Shown here: piece by piece, positions 1 to 8,611 of the stretch
Layout: every line of letters begins with the position of its first letter
Numbering within the stretch: the stretch's first letter is position 1
Origin: CAYZYO01 sp964482585
GTDB lineage: Bacteria > Bacillota > Syntrophomonadia > Syntrophomonadales > Syntrophomonadaceae
Reading direction: 5' to 3'
Length of the DNA: 21,582 bases
NCBI GenBank assembly: GCA_964482585.1
Contig: CAYZYO010000027.1
Coordinates: forward strand, 1 to 21,582
Translations under genes and position numbers: made by a program
Notes under the pieces: model-generated
The model's input: the letters and a program-made list of their open reading frames with translations, nothing else
What the model was told of the DNA's origin: nothing
Database searches by the model: none

Positions 1-1991
1 AACGGACTTGCTCCTGATGTAACTCAATGCCGCCTGAGCTGATTCCTTCATGACATCTCCTAATTTCCCTGTAAGGATTAGTTTCCCTTTACCACTTAAT
101 AAGGCTACTTCAGTTGATAGTATATCGCCCCCGGTCTCGGTCCAGGCTAAACCAGTAACAACTCCCACATGTTTCTCTTTTTCTGCAACTCCATACCGAT
201 ATTTTTCAACTCCTAAGTATTTACCTACACTACTGCTGGTAATATTTATAAAGGTTTTCTTATCTTCTACAACCTGCCTGGCTACTTTCCGGCATAAAGA
301 TGCAATCTCCCTTTCTAAATTCCTAACTCCGGCTTCACGGGTATATGAGCGTATTATTTTTCGTATTGCTCCTTCTGAAAAAGAAATATTAGTCTCTTTT
401 AATCCATGTTCCTTTATTTGTTTGGGTACTAAGTAATCCATTCCTATATGAACCTTATCTTCTTCGGTGTAACTGCTTATATCTATTATTTCCATTCTGT
501 CTAATAAAGGCCGAGGAATATTAAAAGCTGAATTAGCAGTTGTTATAAACATTACCTTTGACAAATCAAAAGGAATTTCTAAATAATGGTCACTGAAAGT
601 AAAGTTTTGTTCTGGATCAAGCACTTCAAGAAGAGCTGAAGATGGATCCCCTCGAAAATCCATGGTCATTTTGTCAATTTCATCTAATAAAAATACTGGG
701 TTTCTTGATCCCGCCTGCTTAATACCCTGGATAATACGGCCTGGCATAGACCCAACATATGTCCTTCGATGTCCTCTAATTTCGGCCTCATCACGAACTC
801 CACCCAGCGACATGCGGACAAATTTACGTCCTAAGGCTCTAGCTACTGATTTGCCCAGAGAGGTCTTGCCAACTCCCGGGGGGNNNNNNNNNNGCCTACC
901 AGACATAAAATAGGTCCTTTCATCTTTTTTCTTAATTTGCGTATAGCTAAATATTCAAGAATTCTTTGTTTAGGTTTGGTTAATCCATAATGGTCTTCTT
1001 CAAGTATATCTTCTGCCTTTTTCAACTTAAGCCTATCTCTGGTCTCATTTGACCAGGGTAGTGATAAAATCCAATCCAGATAATTTCGAACGACTACCGC
1101 TTCTGCTACCATAGGCGGCATCTTCTCTAACCTATCTAGTTCTTTATAAGCCTTTTCCTGGGCATCTTTAGGTAATTTGGCTTCATTAATACGTTCTCTT
1201 AATTCTTCTACCTCTGAGGTCTGTTCATCTTTTTCACCCAGTTCCTTCTGGATCGCCTTCATCTGTTCCCTTAGATAGTATTCTCTTTGTGTCTTCTCCA
1301 TCTGTTTACGAACCCTAAGACTAACTTTTCTTTCTAGTTCGAGCACTTCCATTTCCCTGGCCAGAATTTCACAAAGATGTTCTAATCGCTCTTTGACGTT
1401 TCGGGCATTTAAAATTTGTTGCTTTTCGTTAATTCTTAAGTTTAGATGGGAAGCAATAACATCAGCCAACCTTCCCGGTTCCTCAATAGCAACTACAGTA
1501 ACTACAGTCTCAGGGGGAATTTTTTTGCCTATTCTAACATACTGCTCAAACTCTGATACTAAAGTTCTCATTAAGGCATCTATTTCAGGTGTTTTTTCTA
1601 TCCCATCATCCCTGTATTCTTTTATTGAAACCTTAATATAGGGATCATGAGAAATATAATTTACCACCTCAGCCCGATAAAGGCCTTCAACCAAAACCCT
1701 CATAGTTCCACCCGGCATTTTTAATATTTGTCTAATTTCTGCAACAGCACCCACAGAATACATATCATCACTACTCGGTTCATCAGTTTGTGCTTCTTTC
1801 TGGGTTGCCAAAAATATCTCCCTGGCATCCAACATCGCTTCTTCTATAGCATTAATTGATTTTTTCCTACCAACATCTAGATGAATAACGGTATACGGAA
1901 AAACTAAGACCCCTCTTAAAGGCAACATAGGTATCTCACGGTCATGTTCACGTTCACTCATTTCTCCATATGTAGATATATTCTGCTGCAA
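1..1991 (-). CDS. lon: ATP-dependent protease LonA, 3' end missing and interrupted by an assembly gap
   Basis: Housekeeping AAA+ serine protease that degrades misfolded and regulatory proteins in the cytoplasm. The N-terminal substrate domain starts near REIPMLPLRGVLVFP, followed by the long helical region. The Walker A motif is split by ten Ns at 884-893: CLVG lies on one side and PPGVGKTSLGKS on the other. Sensor and lid sequences follow, and the last visible residues (TGLAWTETGGDILSTE) open the protease domain. The catalytic Ser/Lys lie beyond position 1. I chose the TTG at 1991 because GGGAGG sits 8-9 nt upstream and a plausible promoter lies at 2015-2043; an upstream in-frame ATG at 2054 would lie above that promoter and lacks a ribosome site. 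The reading frame changes across the N run, which I read as an assembly artefact, not a mutation. lonB lies just upstream, as in Bacillus subtilis. Confidence 0.96.
884..893. other. Assembly gap (10 Ns) in lonA Walker A
   Basis: Ten Ns lie next to a run of six G (plus strand) in the P-loop codons of lonA. Conserved Lon sequence has nothing between CLVG and PPGVGKT, so the true gap is probably zero or a small overlap and the N count is arbitrary. Confidence 0.95.
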
Positions 1992-2014
1992 AAGTAACAC
2001 CTCCCTATAGATTA

Positions 2015-2043
2015 ATTGTACTATACGAGTGTTGTTCACACAA
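2015..2043 (-). promoter_or_regulatory. Putative sigma-A promoter of lonA
   Basis: On the minus strand TTGTGT (-35, 2038-2043) is followed after 17 nt by TACAAT (-10, 2015-2020). Transcription would begin near 2008, just upstream of the GGGAGG site, giving a very short leader before the TTG start at 1991. The -35 is weak. No CIRCE or CtsR-type operator was recognised. Confidence 0.5.
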
Positions 2044-2134
2044 TGATTGCTCAAACCCTAAACAGGTGATATAACAATTTCTTTCTGATTCCATTAGTAA
2101 ATTTTATGTATTTAGTTCCATAATGTTCGTTTAA

Positions 2135-2166
2135 ATGCTATTTTATTTGGCTCTGATGAATAGCAT
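2135..2166 (-). terminator. Weak hairpin after lonB
   Basis: An 8-bp inverted repeat (ATGCTATT / AATAGCAT) with a 16-nt loop lies 6 nt beyond the lonB stop. It lacks a proper T tract, so it may only weakly terminate or may stabilise the 3' end. Confidence 0.3.
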
Positions 2167-2171
2167 AATCT

Positions 2172-3800
2172 TTAACTAATAAAAGCATGTTCAAAAACTT
2201 GATTTAGATCCTCTACCGGAATTACTTGAATCTCTGGAAATTCCTTGAATATATTCAGACAGTTGTCCTTTGGTATTAGTATTTTTTCTATTCCTGCCTT
2301 CCTGGCCGCATCAACTTTACTTATTACTCCGCCTACTGGTTTAACTTTTCCCTGAACAGATATTTCGCCAGTCATAGCAATTAAGTTATCTACTTTCATT
2401 TTCTTAATAGATGAGTATATGGCTACAGCTATACTAATTCCGGCTGAAGGTCCGTCAACTGGAATTCCACCCGGGAAATTAAGATGAATATCAAAATCCT
2501 CTATAATAATATCATAGTTTACCCTCAATACTGTAAGAACATTTTCTACTGCTCCTTTTGCCATACTCTTGCGAATATATTTTTTGCTTTCTCCGCCAAC
2601 CTGCTCCTGTTCAATAACTCCTGTAACTGTCCACTTTCCAGTACCCTTGGTCACCTTAATAGTTGAACATTCAACTTCCAGTATGGTACCGATATTAGCC
2701 CCGTAGACTGCCAGGCCGTTCACTATTCCAATATATGGTTTGTCTTTAAGTTTAACCTCCATACGCGGAGAAAACCGGCCATTATTCAGAACCTTCTCTA
2801 CTGTACTTAGATCTATTATCGATGATTGCTGCATCTGGGCCATCCCTGCAGCCAATTGCACAATATTCACCGCTTCCCGACCATTATTAGCATAACGAGT
2901 TATTTCCTTTAAAGCATCTTCTTCTATGCTAAAATGTATTTTATCTGCTGCATTAATAGCTATTGATTTTATTTCTTCTTCATCTAAAGGCTTAAAATAG
3001 ACTTCCATACACCTTGACCTCAGTGCTGGGGAAAGCTCATCAGGCATACGAGTTGTCGCCCCTACCATTCGAAAGTCAGCTGGAAGTCCATTAGTAAAAA
3101 TTTCATGAATATGTCTGGGTATATTTTGATCATTTTCGCTGTAATACGCACTTTCTAATATAACTTTTCTATCTTCAAGCACCTTTAATAATTTGTTCAT
3201 CTGCAGCGGATGAAGTTCACCTATTTCATCAATAAAGAGTATGCCGCCATGTGCTTTAGTACAAGCTCCTGGCTTTGGTTGAGGAATACCTGCTGATCCC
3301 ATTGATCCTGCTCCCTGGTAAATCGGATCATGTACTGAGCCAATCAAAGGATCAGCTATATTACGTTCATCAAAACGAGTTATAGTCGCATCTACTTCTA
3401 CAAAATTGGCATCTTCATTAAAAGGGGATAAGGGATTTTTTTTCCCCTCTTCCAAAACCAGGCGAGCTGCGGCAGTTTTACCAATTCCGGGAGGTCCATA
3501 GATAATAACATGCTGGGGATTAGAAGAACATAATGCTGATCTAAGAATATCTATGCCTTCTTTTTGTCCCACTATGTCATTCATGGTATTAGGACGGGTC
3601 AGACTGGATAGAGGCTCCGTAAGCTTTATATTTCGCATCCGCTGGAGTTTCACGTTTTCTTGTTCCGATTCCCTTATGTTAACAGTTCTTTTAAATTGTT
3701 GATTCTTAAGCAGATTCCAGAAGTATAAACCAATTATTACAGCAAAGAATAACTGTACCAGGTAAAAAATTCCTCCGTATTGCATAAAAAAATTGTTCAT
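2172..3800 (-). CDS. lonB: Sporulation-type ATP-dependent protease LonB
   Basis: Membrane-anchored Lon-family AAA+ protease; in Bacillus the orthologue is made in the forespore under sigma-F. The 542-residue product opens with one transmembrane helix (about residues 10-30) instead of the large LonA N domain. It then has Walker A GPPGIGKT (102-109), Walker B ILFIDE (187-192) and a C-terminal Lon protease domain with DGPSAG, placing the catalytic Ser at about 452, and VISKVD, placing the catalytic Lys at about 495. Both catalytic residues are present. I chose the ATG at 3800 because AGGAGGGG lies 7-8 nt upstream; the longer reading frame to 3866 would run into the clpX terminator. The order clpX-lonB-lonA matches B. 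subtilis and strongly supports the assignment and a spore-forming host. Confidence 0.95.
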   Translation of the reverse strand: MNNFFMQYGGIFYLVQLFFAVIIGLYFWNLLKNQQFKRTVNIRESEQENVKLQRMRNIKLTEPLSSLTRPNTMNDIVGQKEGIDILRSALCSSNPQHVIIYGPPGIGKTAAARLVLEEGKKNPLSPFNEDANFVEVDATITRFDERNIADPLIGSVHDPIYQGAGSMGSAGIPQPKPGACTKAHGGILFIDEIGELHPLQMNKLLKVLEDRKVILESAYYSENDQNIPRHIHEIFTNGLPADFRMVGATTRMPDELSPALRSRCMEVYFKPLDEEEIKSIAINAADKIHFSIEEDALKEITRYANNGREAVNIVQLAAGMAQMQQSSIIDLSTVEKVLNNGRFSPRMEVKLKDKPYIGIVNGLAVYGANIGTILEVECSTIKVTKGTGKWTVTGVIEQEQVGGESKKYIRKSMAKGAVENVLTVLRVNYDIIIEDFDIHLNFPGGIPVDGPSAGISIAVAIYSSIKKMKVDNLIAMTGEISVQGKVKPVGGVISKVDAARKAGIEKILIPKDNCLNIFKEFPEIQVIPVEDLNQVFEHAFIS

Positions 3801-3863
3801 AATTTTCCCCTCCTGGTTTTTCATATTATTCCCGTAAATCTTATTTAGATAAGTAAAATAGCA

Positions 3864-3894
3864 CAAAAAAAAAAGGTAGTATTTACTACCTTTT
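3864..3894 (-). terminator. Rho-independent terminator of the tig-clpP-clpX operon
   Basis: On the minus strand AAAAGGTAGT and ACTACCTTTT form a stem over 3871-3894, followed by a run of ten T. It begins 22 nt beyond the clpX stop and separates the operon from lonB, which therefore needs its own promoter. Confidence 0.9.
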
Positions 3895-3916
3895 CCTTTT
3901 GGGTAAAAAGCTTAAG

Positions 3917-5167
3917 TTAGTTTACTCTCCTCTTAGCATCCACTGTTACCAGAAGGGGATTTTCTTTCTTTTCTATAACTTCCCTGGTAATTACAACTTT
4001 AGTAATATCAATACGGGCTGGAACATCATACATTACTTCCAGCATAATATCCTCTATAATTGCTCGCAGCCCACGTGCACCTGTATTCCTACGCAGGGCT
4101 TCATCTGATATAGCCTGTAGTGCATCATCCATAAACTCAAGATCCACACCATCGAGTTCAAATAATTTTTTATATTGTCTTATTAATGCATTTTTGGGTT
4201 CTGTAAGAATTTTAACCAGAGCATCTATATCAAGAGCTTCTAGAGTCACAATAATTGGTACCCGGCCTACAAATTCTGGAATAAGCCCATACCTTAATAG
4301 ATCCTGGGGGAGAATCATATTCAAAATTTCCCCTATATTCTTTTCTTCTTGTACCTTAATATCAGCTCCAAATCCCATGACTTTTTGCCCAACCCGGTTC
4401 TGAATTATCTTATCTATCCCCTCAAAAGCCCCACCACATATAAACAGAATATTGCTGGTATCAATTTGAATAAATTCTTGATGGGGATGTTTTCTTCCAC
4501 CCTGTGGAGGTACACTGGCCACAGTACCCTCTAATATTTTTAACAAAGCCTGTTGTACCCCTTCACCGGAGACATCTCTTGTAATACTTGGGTTATCTGT
4601 TTTACGAGCGATTTTATCGATTTCATCAATATATACGATACCTTTTTCTGCTTTTTCAATATCGTAATCAGCTGCCTGAATAAGTTTTAAAAGTATATTT
4701 TCTACGTCCTCCCCAACATACCCTGCTTCAGTAAGAGAGGTGGCATCTGCTATCGCAAAAGGAACATTGAGTATCCTGGCCAGAGTTTGAGCCAGTAATG
4801 TTTTACCACTGCCAGTTGGTCCTAACATAACTATATTGCTCTTTTGCAGTTCTACATCATCTAATTTCATGCCTAAGTTAATACGTTTGTAATGGTTATA
4901 AACAGCTACTGCTAAAGACTTTTTTGCTCTTTCCTGCCCAATAACATAATCATCAAGAATTCCTTTTATTTCTTGTGGTTTAGCGATATCACCAAGCTCA
5001 AAACATAAGTCATCGGCCAACTCTTCTTCGATTATCTCATTACATAATTCAATACATTCGTCACAGATATAAACACCCGGCCCAGCTACGAGCTTCTTAA
5101 CCTGATCTTGAGTTTTTCCGCAAAAAGAACACTTTAATTGTCCCTTTTCATCCCCGTACTTATGCAT
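3917..5167 (-). CDS. clpX: ATP-dependent Clp protease unfoldase subunit ClpX
   Basis: Hexameric AAA+ unfoldase that feeds substrates to ClpP. The 416-residue product has the N-terminal C4 zinc domain (Cys13, Cys16, Cys35, Cys38), Walker A GPTGSGKT (116-123), the pore loop GYVG, Walker B IVYIDEIDKI and a complete C-terminal small domain. The ClpP-docking loop reads MGFG where IGF is usual, a conservative change. A GAGGTGA site lies 4 nt before the ATG. The gene starts 26 nt after the clpP stop, so the two are almost certainly cotranscribed and encode partner proteins. Length is normal for the family. Confidence 0.98.
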   Translation of the reverse strand: MHKYGDEKGQLKCSFCGKTQDQVKKLVAGPGVYICDECIELCNEIIEEELADDLCFELGDIAKPQEIKGILDDYVIGQERAKKSLAVAVYNHYKRINLGMKLDDVELQKSNIVMLGPTGSGKTLLAQTLARILNVPFAIADATSLTEAGYVGEDVENILLKLIQAADYDIEKAEKGIVYIDEIDKIARKTDNPSITRDVSGEGVQQALLKILEGTVASVPPQGGRKHPHQEFIQIDTSNILFICGGAFEGIDKIIQNRVGQKVMGFGADIKVQEEKNIGEILNMILPQDLLRYGLIPEFVGRVPIIVTLEALDIDALVKILTEPKNALIRQYKKLFELDGVDLEFMDDALQAISDEALRRNTGARGLRAIIEDIMLEVMYDVPARIDITKVVITREVIEKKENPLLVTVDAKRRVN

Positions 5168-5193
5168 ACGATCACCTCTCTTTAAGTAAAAAG

Positions 5194-5796
5194 CTATTTT
5201 TTGCTGGTCTTTTTCGGATGGCTTATTACTTCATCAATAATACCATACTCTCGAGCTTCATTTGCAGACATAAAATAATCCCTTTCTGTATCATTCTGGA
5301 TTCTCTCCAGCTTTTGCCCTGTTCTCTCAGCCAATATTTTATTCAGCCTTTCCTTCATAGAAATTATTCTACGAGCATGAATTTCAATGTCTGTTGCCTG
5401 CCCCTGGGTCCCACCTAAGGGTTGATGAATCATAATTTCCGCATTAGGAAGAGCATAACGTTTACCTTTTTTTCCTGAAGCTAGTAGAAAGGCACCCATA
5501 CTAGCTGCTAATCCCACACATATAGTTGAAACATCCGGTCTAATGTACTGTATTGTGTCATATATTGCCATACCGGCACTTATTGAACCTCCCGGACTAT
5601 TAATATATAAAGATATATCTTTGTCAGGATCTTCCGCTTCAAGGAATAGCAATTGAGCTATAACTAAATTAGCTACATTATCATCCAGGGCACTTCCTAA
5701 AAATATTATTCTATCCTTTAGTAATCTGGAGTAAATGTCATAGGATCGTTCTCCTCTATTAGTCTGTTCTACCACCATTGGTACCAGATATGACAT
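5194..5796 (-). CDS. clpP: ATP-dependent Clp protease proteolytic subunit ClpP
   Basis: Serine peptidase that forms the tetradecameric chamber served by ClpX. The 200-residue product has the full catalytic triad: Ser99 in GLAASMGAFL, His124 in IMIHQPLGG and Asp173 in ERDYFMS. The short N-terminal segment before VVEQTNRGERSYDIYSRLL is typical of the mature form. AAGGGGTG lies about 8 nt before the ATG. It sits 45 nt after tig and 26 nt before clpX, the common tig-clpP-clpX operon order. Confidence 0.98.
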   Translation of the reverse strand: MSYLVPMVVEQTNRGERSYDIYSRLLKDRIIFLGSALDDNVANLVIAQLLFLEAEDPDKDISLYINSPGGSISAGMAIYDTIQYIRPDVSTICVGLAASMGAFLLASGKKGKRYALPNAEIMIHQPLGGTQGQATDIEIHARRIISMKERLNKILAERTGQKLERIQNDTERDYFMSANEAREYGIIDEVISHPKKTSKK

Positions 5797-5841
5797 CCTT
5801 CTTCACCCCTTCTTTAAAATATTAATCTTAAACACTATATA

Positions 5842-7197
5842 TTATTCATCTTCTTTATTAGTTTCTACCTTATCCTCATTATTAACTTGGTCATCTCCTG
5901 TCATATCCTGTTCAATTATATTTGCATTATCAACCAGGTACTGAATAGCTGCATCAACCTTGATACTATATTCAATATTCTCCATTATATGTGGTAGATC
6001 AGCTTCCATTTGGTCTAAGGTAATGCCCATACTACCACTCATTTCATCCATTTGCTTACCTATTTCTTCATCAGATGCTTCAAAACCTTTTTCTTCAATT
6101 ATTTTTTTCAACATAAAATTGCACTTAGCCATTTTCTCTGCTTCTGGCCACATATCTTTACTTACTTCTTCTATAGTTTTGTTAAGATATTTTAAATATT
6201 GTTCAAGAGATAAACCCTGAGCAGTTATTCTTTGTTCTAAATCTTTAATCATATTATCCACCTGCATTTGAATAACTGTATCAGGTAAAGGCACCTCACA
6301 ATTATCTAAAGCCTTTTCCATAATTTCTTTTTTAATTAATTCTTTTCTTTGGTAATCAAGAAATTCTTCAAGGGACTTTCTAGTATTTTCACGTAATTCC
6401 TCAACCGTATCAAATTCACTAACTTCCTGGGCAAATACATCATCAATTTCTCTTAACTTCTTGGTTTCAATATTCTTAACATCAACTTTAAATACTGCAT
6501 CTTTGCCGGCTAAGTCTTCAGCATGGTAGCTTTCGGGAAAAGTAACGTTAACTTCTTTTTTATCTCCAACTTTCAACCCCACTAATTGTTCTTCAAATCC
6601 AGGAATAAACGTATTAGATCCGAGTTCTAAAGAATAGTCTTCCCCTTTTCCCCCCTCAAAGGCTTCTCCATCTATAAATCCTTCGAAATCTATTGTAACC
6701 TTATCACCGGTTTCAGCAGGTTCATCGCTTTTTTCAATCAGCTCGGTATAACGAGCACGCATCTCTTCAATTCTTTCGTCAACATCTTCTTCTTTAATCT
6801 CCATTTTGGGAATAGTAATATCTAATCCTTCAAGTTCTCCCAAAATAACCTCTGGCTTTACCGGAATTTTAGCATTGAATATAAAATTCTGGCCTGCTTC
6901 TATCTCATTTGTAATATCAAATTCTGGTGGTGCAATAGGCTCTAGTTTAAGATCTTCAACTGCTTCTTCATAAGCACCTGGAACAATAAACTCTAATGCA
7001 TCCTGATATAATACTTCTTTTCCATAATAACTCTCTAAAATTTCTCTTGGCACCTTCCCTTTACGAAAACCGGGAACACTAACCTGTTTTACAATCTTAC
7101 GATAGGCTTTTTCTAATCCTGACTCCAACTCTTGAGCATTGATATCAATTTCTATGTATGCCTCACTATTTTCTATCTTTTCTAACTTGGCCTTCAT
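5842..7197 (-). CDS. tig: Trigger factor, ribosome-associated chaperone and prolyl isomerase
   Basis: Binds the ribosomal exit tunnel and shields nascent chains. The 451-residue product has the ribosome-binding signature GFRKGKVP at 43-50, an FKBP-like isomerase domain at about 158-245 (GDKVTIDFEGFIDGEAFEGG onward) and the helical C-terminal chaperone arms. The C terminus is a strongly acidic tail of about 25 residues. AGGAGGAG lies 5 nt before the ATG. It is the first gene of the tig-clpP-clpX operon; no convincing -35/-10 pair was recognised in the 100 nt upstream. Confidence 0.97.
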   Translation of the reverse strand: MKAKLEKIENSEAYIEIDINAQELESGLEKAYRKIVKQVSVPGFRKGKVPREILESYYGKEVLYQDALEFIVPGAYEEAVEDLKLEPIAPPEFDITNEIEAGQNFIFNAKIPVKPEVILGELEGLDITIPKMEIKEEDVDERIEEMRARYTELIEKSDEPAETGDKVTIDFEGFIDGEAFEGGKGEDYSLELGSNTFIPGFEEQLVGLKVGDKKEVNVTFPESYHAEDLAGKDAVFKVDVKNIETKKLREIDDVFAQEVSEFDTVEELRENTRKSLEEFLDYQRKELIKKEIMEKALDNCEVPLPDTVIQMQVDNMIKDLEQRITAQGLSLEQYLKYLNKTIEEVSKDMWPEAEKMAKCNFMLKKIIEEKGFEASDEEIGKQMDEMSGSMGITLDQMEADLPHIMENIEYSIKVDAAIQYLVDNANIIEQDMTGDDQVNNEDKVETNKEDE

Positions 7198-7290
7198 TTA
7201 TGCTCCTCCTAACTTATGTTTTTACATTAAATACTACAAAAATAGCCTGGTTTTTTTATTACTAAAATAATTTACCCTAAGTTGGCTAAA

Positions 7291-7317
7291 AATACAACAC
7301 CCCGGCCCATGCCGAGG
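7291..7317 (-). terminator. Putative terminator after the solitary tRNA
   Basis: On the minus strand CCTCGGC-ATGG-GCCGGGG forms a 7-bp GC-rich hairpin (7300-7317) with one T-G pair, 18 nt beyond the tRNA CCA. The T-rich stretch (GTATTTTT) starts a few bases late, so efficiency is uncertain. Confidence 0.55.
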
Positions 7318-7334
7318 CATAAGTTTTAGTAATA

Positions 7335-7410
7335 TGGAGCAGGAGACGAGATTCGAACTCGCGATCCTCGCCTTGCGCAAGGCGATGCTCTACCACAGAG
7401 CCACTTCCGC
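7335..7410 (-). tRNA. Atypical glycine-family tRNA with an 8-nt anticodon loop
   Basis: A 76-nt cloverleaf with encoded CCA and discriminator T73. The acceptor 5' arm (GCGGAAG), the D arm (GCTC-TGTGGTA-GAGC) and the T arm (GCGAG-TTCGAAT-CTCGT) resemble tRNA-Gly(GCC). The anticodon stem is a perfect TCGCC/GGCGA pair, but it encloses TTGCGCAA: eight bases where tRNA-Gly(GCC) has the seven-base TTGCCAA. The acceptor stem has a G3-T70 wobble and an A5-C68 mismatch. A good promoter and a hairpin flank it, so it is probably transcribed. The isotype is uncertain: a glycine tRNA with an inserted G, a frameshift-suppressor-like tRNA, a non-translating tRNA, or a sequencing error. Confidence 0.8.
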
Positions 7411-7432
7411 TTAAAATTTAGTCCTACATAAA

Positions 7433-7461
7433 AGAATATTAATAATATATCTTGAAGTCAA
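7433..7461 (-). promoter_or_regulatory. Sigma-A promoter of the solitary tRNA
   Basis: Minus-strand TTGACT (7456-7461), 17-nt spacer, TATTCT (7433-7438). The predicted start is about 15 nt before the tRNA 5' end. Confidence 0.65.
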
Positions 7462-7542
7462 GTCCCCCATCTAAATCTTTTCATTTAAAAACAAATACCT
7501 ATAACACCTAGAAAAGATATATTAAATCTAATAAAATAGGTT

Positions 7543-8499
7543 TTAAAAATTATTACCCTTATCCTCTTTATTTAAACCCCCATTCTGTTTCTCCTGCATA
7601 TTACTTACATATCCCAAAATTGATCCGGGATTCAATGAATCTACCATATTACTAGGTACTATTACCAATGCAGACTTTTCTTTTATGCCTTCATATAATA
7701 TATTCATAGCCCGGAGACTAAAAGCTTCCGGGTTTTTATGATACATCTTTGAAGCCTCGGCAAACTTCTCGGCAATCTCTAATTCGGCAGTTCCTAAAAT
7801 TACTCTGGCCCGTCTTTCTCGTTCTGCCTGGGCTTCCCGTGACATGGCATCCTGCAATTCATCTGGGATCATTACATCCCTTATTTCAACCGACCTTACA
7901 GATACTCCCCACGACTCGGTTCGCATATCTATCATCTGTTTTAACTCTTCGTCAATATGCTCTCTTCCAGCGAGCATTTCATATAATTCAGTTTTACCAA
8001 TAATGTCCCGCAATGTGGTCTGAGCCGCCCAAAAAACAGCCTTTTGGTATTCCTCAACCTCCAGGGCAGCCTTCATCGGATCATCTACAATCCAGAACAT
8101 CACGGCATCAACATTAACCGGAACATTATCTTTAGTAAGAGTTTTCTCCGCAGCAAAAAATGTGGTTCTTATTCTAAGGTCAATCCATATAGGAGTTTCA
8201 TCTATAACCGGTATAATAAAGAATATTCCAGGACCGGCCATCTGGCGAAATTTCCCTAACCTAAGTATTACCACCCGTTCCCAATGTCTTGCAACCTTTA
8301 TCGACCAGCCTATAGCAATCGCAATTACTGCGATAACAATAGATATCCAAATTACCCCGGTTGTAATATATGAATATCCAGCTAAAATTATTAATAAAAG
8401 AAAAACTAATACTGCTACTCCGTTGGTTCTATCTCCCCTGGAATCATTCCATCCTTTATTATTTCTAGCGCCCCCAGGTTGCTCTTCATTATCTGGCAT
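7543..8499 (-). CDS. Slipin-type SPFH/stomatin-like membrane protein
   Basis: SPFH proteins scaffold membrane microdomains and regulate membrane proteases or channels. The 318-residue product has a hydrophilic, Asn/Gly-rich N-terminal tail (1-26), two adjacent hydrophobic segments (about 27-45 and 47-66), then an SPFH domain beginning at ERVVILRLGKFRQMAGPGIFFIIPVID. The stomatin-type signature continues with VPVNVDAVMFWIV and the coiled AQAERERRARVILGTAELEIAEKF segment, ending in a short polar tail. AGGTGGG lies about 6 nt before the ATG. No NfeD-type protease partner is adjacent, although slipins are often paired with one. The upstream gene ends at a terminator, so this gene is probably transcribed alone. 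Confidence 0.9.
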   Translation of the reverse strand: MPDNEEQPGGARNNKGWNDSRGDRTNGVAVLVFLLLIILAGYSYITTGVIWISIVIAVIAIAIGWSIKVARHWERVVILRLGKFRQMAGPGIFFIIPVIDETPIWIDLRIRTTFFAAEKTLTKDNVPVNVDAVMFWIVDDPMKAALEVEEYQKAVFWAAQTTLRDIIGKTELYEMLAGREHIDEELKQMIDMRTESWGVSVRSVEIRDVMIPDELQDAMSREAQAERERRARVILGTAELEIAEKFAEASKMYHKNPEAFSLRAMNILYEGIKEKSALVIVPSNMVDSLNPGSILGYVSNMQEKQNGGLNKEDKGNNF

Positions 8500-8552
8500 T
8501 TTTATCCCACCTTTCTCTCAGCCACATTTTATCATTATAAACCTGTTAAAAC

Positions 8553-8582
8553 AAAAAAAGGATTGGTTTTCCCCAATCCTTT
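8553..8582 (-). terminator. Rho-independent terminator after the 946-residue gene
   Basis: Minus-strand AAAGGATTGG / CCAATCCTTT stem (10 bp) with a 6-nt loop, running into seven T. It lies 30 nt beyond the stop at 8612. Confidence 0.9.
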
Positions 8583-8611
8583 ACTAATTTCTATTAAGTA
8601 TTCCAATACTG

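Noticed and set aside
843..893. The apparent early end of lonA (PRELARPLWANQ)
   Set aside because: A wrong frame caused by the length of the N run; the correct frame after the gap continues as a perfect Lon sequence.
1992..2054. An ATG at 2054 as the lonA start
   Set aside because: It lies upstream of the likely promoter and has no ribosome site; the added residues are not Lon-like.
3824..3833. GGGAATAATA upstream of lonB as a sigma-F -10 element
   Set aside because: It fits the -10 pattern and the expected biology, but no GYATA-type -35 is found at the right distance; left as a hint only.
3801..3866. A longer LonB beginning at 3866
   Set aside because: It would overlap the clpX terminator, and the strong AGGAGGGG sits before the ATG at 3800.
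7336..7410. Reading the solitary tRNA as tRNA-Ala because of G3-T70
   Set aside because: The discriminator is T, not A, and the overall sequence follows tRNA-Gly(GCC); no 7-nt loop with TGC in the anticodon position can be drawn.
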